A stretch of DNA of 5,979 nt. Source: Victivallales bacterium Lenti_02 (GTDB lineage: Bacteria; Verrucomicrobiota; Lentisphaeria; Oligosphaerales; Lenti-02). Under the pieces are notes generated by a model. It made no database searches, was not told the DNA's origin, and saw nothing but the letters and a program-made list of their open reading frames with translations. Positions 5,336 through 5,979 of this stretch are shown piece by piece. Every line of letters begins with the position of its first letter. Position 1 is the stretch's first letter. Both the position numbers and the translations under genes were made by a program. The stretch is from positions 314-6,292 of the forward strand of contig LVAZ01000236.1 in NCBI GenBank assembly GCA_001603055.1, given 5' to 3'.

Positions 5336-5979
5336 ATGACCAAGCCAAACGAAATCGTGAACGTGGCCATCGTCGGAGCCGGAGGCATGGGCCGGGGAGT
5401 CGCCCGCGAACTCATGAAGCTGCCCGATGTGCGCATCATCGCCGTCGCCGATCCCGCCGACGCCTATCAGGACGACTTCTTCTACAAGTCCCCCGTCGGA
5501 CGCCTGAATCTCAAGGCTGAAATCGAGACCCATTTCCGCCAGTCCGCGCCGGATTTCGTCTGCGCCGACTACAAGGACTTCCGGGTGATGCTGGCCGAAA
5601 TGCCCCAGATCGACGCCATCGTCTGCGCCACCCCGGACCATCTCCACGCCTACGTCTCCGTCTACGCCATGCGCCTCGGCAAGCACGTCTACTGCGAGAA
5701 GCCCCTGGCCCACAACATCTGGGAAACCCGCCTCATGGCCCGCGTCGCCAAGGAGAAGGGCGTGGCGACCCAGATGGGCAACATCGGCCATGCCCGCGAC
5801 GGCATGCGCGAGACGGTCGAGTGGATTCGCGACGGGGCCGTCGGCAACGTCCTCGAGGTCCACGCCTGGGCCGGTGCCACCCGCTGGAACAAGGCCATGC
5901 TCGCCCCCCCCACCGACGTCCCGCCCATGCCCGAAGGCATCGACTGGGACCTCTGGCTCGGCCCCCGCGAACCCCGCCC
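5336..5979 (+). CDS. Gfo/Idh/MocA family oxidoreductase (3' end cut off)
   Basis: First 214 residues of a probable NAD(P)-dependent dehydrogenase; the family acts on sugars, inositols and related compounds and usually runs 350-450 aa, so about half is present. The Rossmann dinucleotide motif G-A-G-G-M-G is at 14-19 and the V-A-D strand end at 37-39. A-T-P-D-H-L-H (98-104) and the family's E-K-P motif (E121, K122, P123) are intact. D-W-D-L-W-L-G-P near the window end is typical of the large PVC-bacterial groups of this family. ATG 5336 is chosen because AGGAG (5321-5325) lies 10 bases upstream; ATG 5328 would leave only 2 bases and is in another frame. There is no twin-arginine signal at the N-terminus, unlike many planctomycetal members, so it is probably cytosolic. 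Substrate cannot be told from this part. No evident link to the prenyl operon. Confidence 0.93.
   Translation, partial: MTKPNEIVNVAIVGAGGMGRGVARELMKLPDVRIIAVADPADAYQDDFFYKSPVGRLNLKAEIETHFRQSAPDFVCADYKDFRVMLAEMPQIDAIVCATPDHLHAYVSVYAMRLGKHVYCEKPLAHNIWETRLMARVAKEKGVATQMGNIGHARDGMRETVEWIRDGAVGNVLEVHAWAGATRWNKAMLAPPTDVPPMPEGIDWDLWLGPREPR

Overview
This is a GC-rich bacterial window with tightly packed genes. The last gene is a Gfo/Idh/MocA-type dehydrogenase of a style abundant in Planctomycetes, Verrucomicrobia and Lentisphaerae. The short intergenic repeats at both ends of the main operon resemble repeats I associate with PVC-type and other environmental genomes. I therefore favour a PVC-group or similar environmental bacterium; this is inference, and no rRNA or marker gene is present to confirm it.

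Layout. Positions 1-179 are non-coding: C-rich and CTTCGTG short tandem repeats (8-60), then a good sigma70-like promoter (115-142). Positions 180-4570 hold four plus-strand genes whose ends overlap by 4, 8 and 4 bases, so they almost certainly form one translationally coupled operon: (1) a 226-aa two-cluster [4Fe-4S] ferredoxin-like protein with an extra Cys-containing N-terminal domain; (2) a 396-aa radical SAM enzyme with extra C-terminal cysteines; (3) a 549-aa fusion of a Cys-rich DUF116 domain to a trans-isoprenyl diphosphate synthase; (4) a 294-aa prenyltransferase/squalene-oxidase-repeat (alpha/alpha toroid) protein. Positions 4571-4649 are a short convergent intergenic region with a 9-base tandem repeat. 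A YfcD/IDI-like Nudix hydrolase follows on the minus strand (4650-5153). A 182-base divergent intergenic region with two small hairpins leads into a Gfo/Idh/MocA oxidoreductase that runs off the right edge (5336-5979).

How the genes may work together. Gene 3 should make a polyprenyl diphosphate (all catalytic motifs are intact). Gene 4 belongs to a fold that binds and transfers or cyclises prenyl chains, but it lacks the hallmark residues of both protein prenyltransferases and squalene-hopene cyclases. Gene 2 supplies radical chemistry. Gene 1, and perhaps the DUF116 domain, could supply electrons or extra Fe-S chemistry. The set looks like a compact pathway for an unusual prenyl-derived lipid, cofactor or terpenoid. 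I know of no characterised pathway with this gene content; product and substrate are unknown. The Nudix and dehydrogenase genes lie outside the operon, and a functional link to it is not shown.
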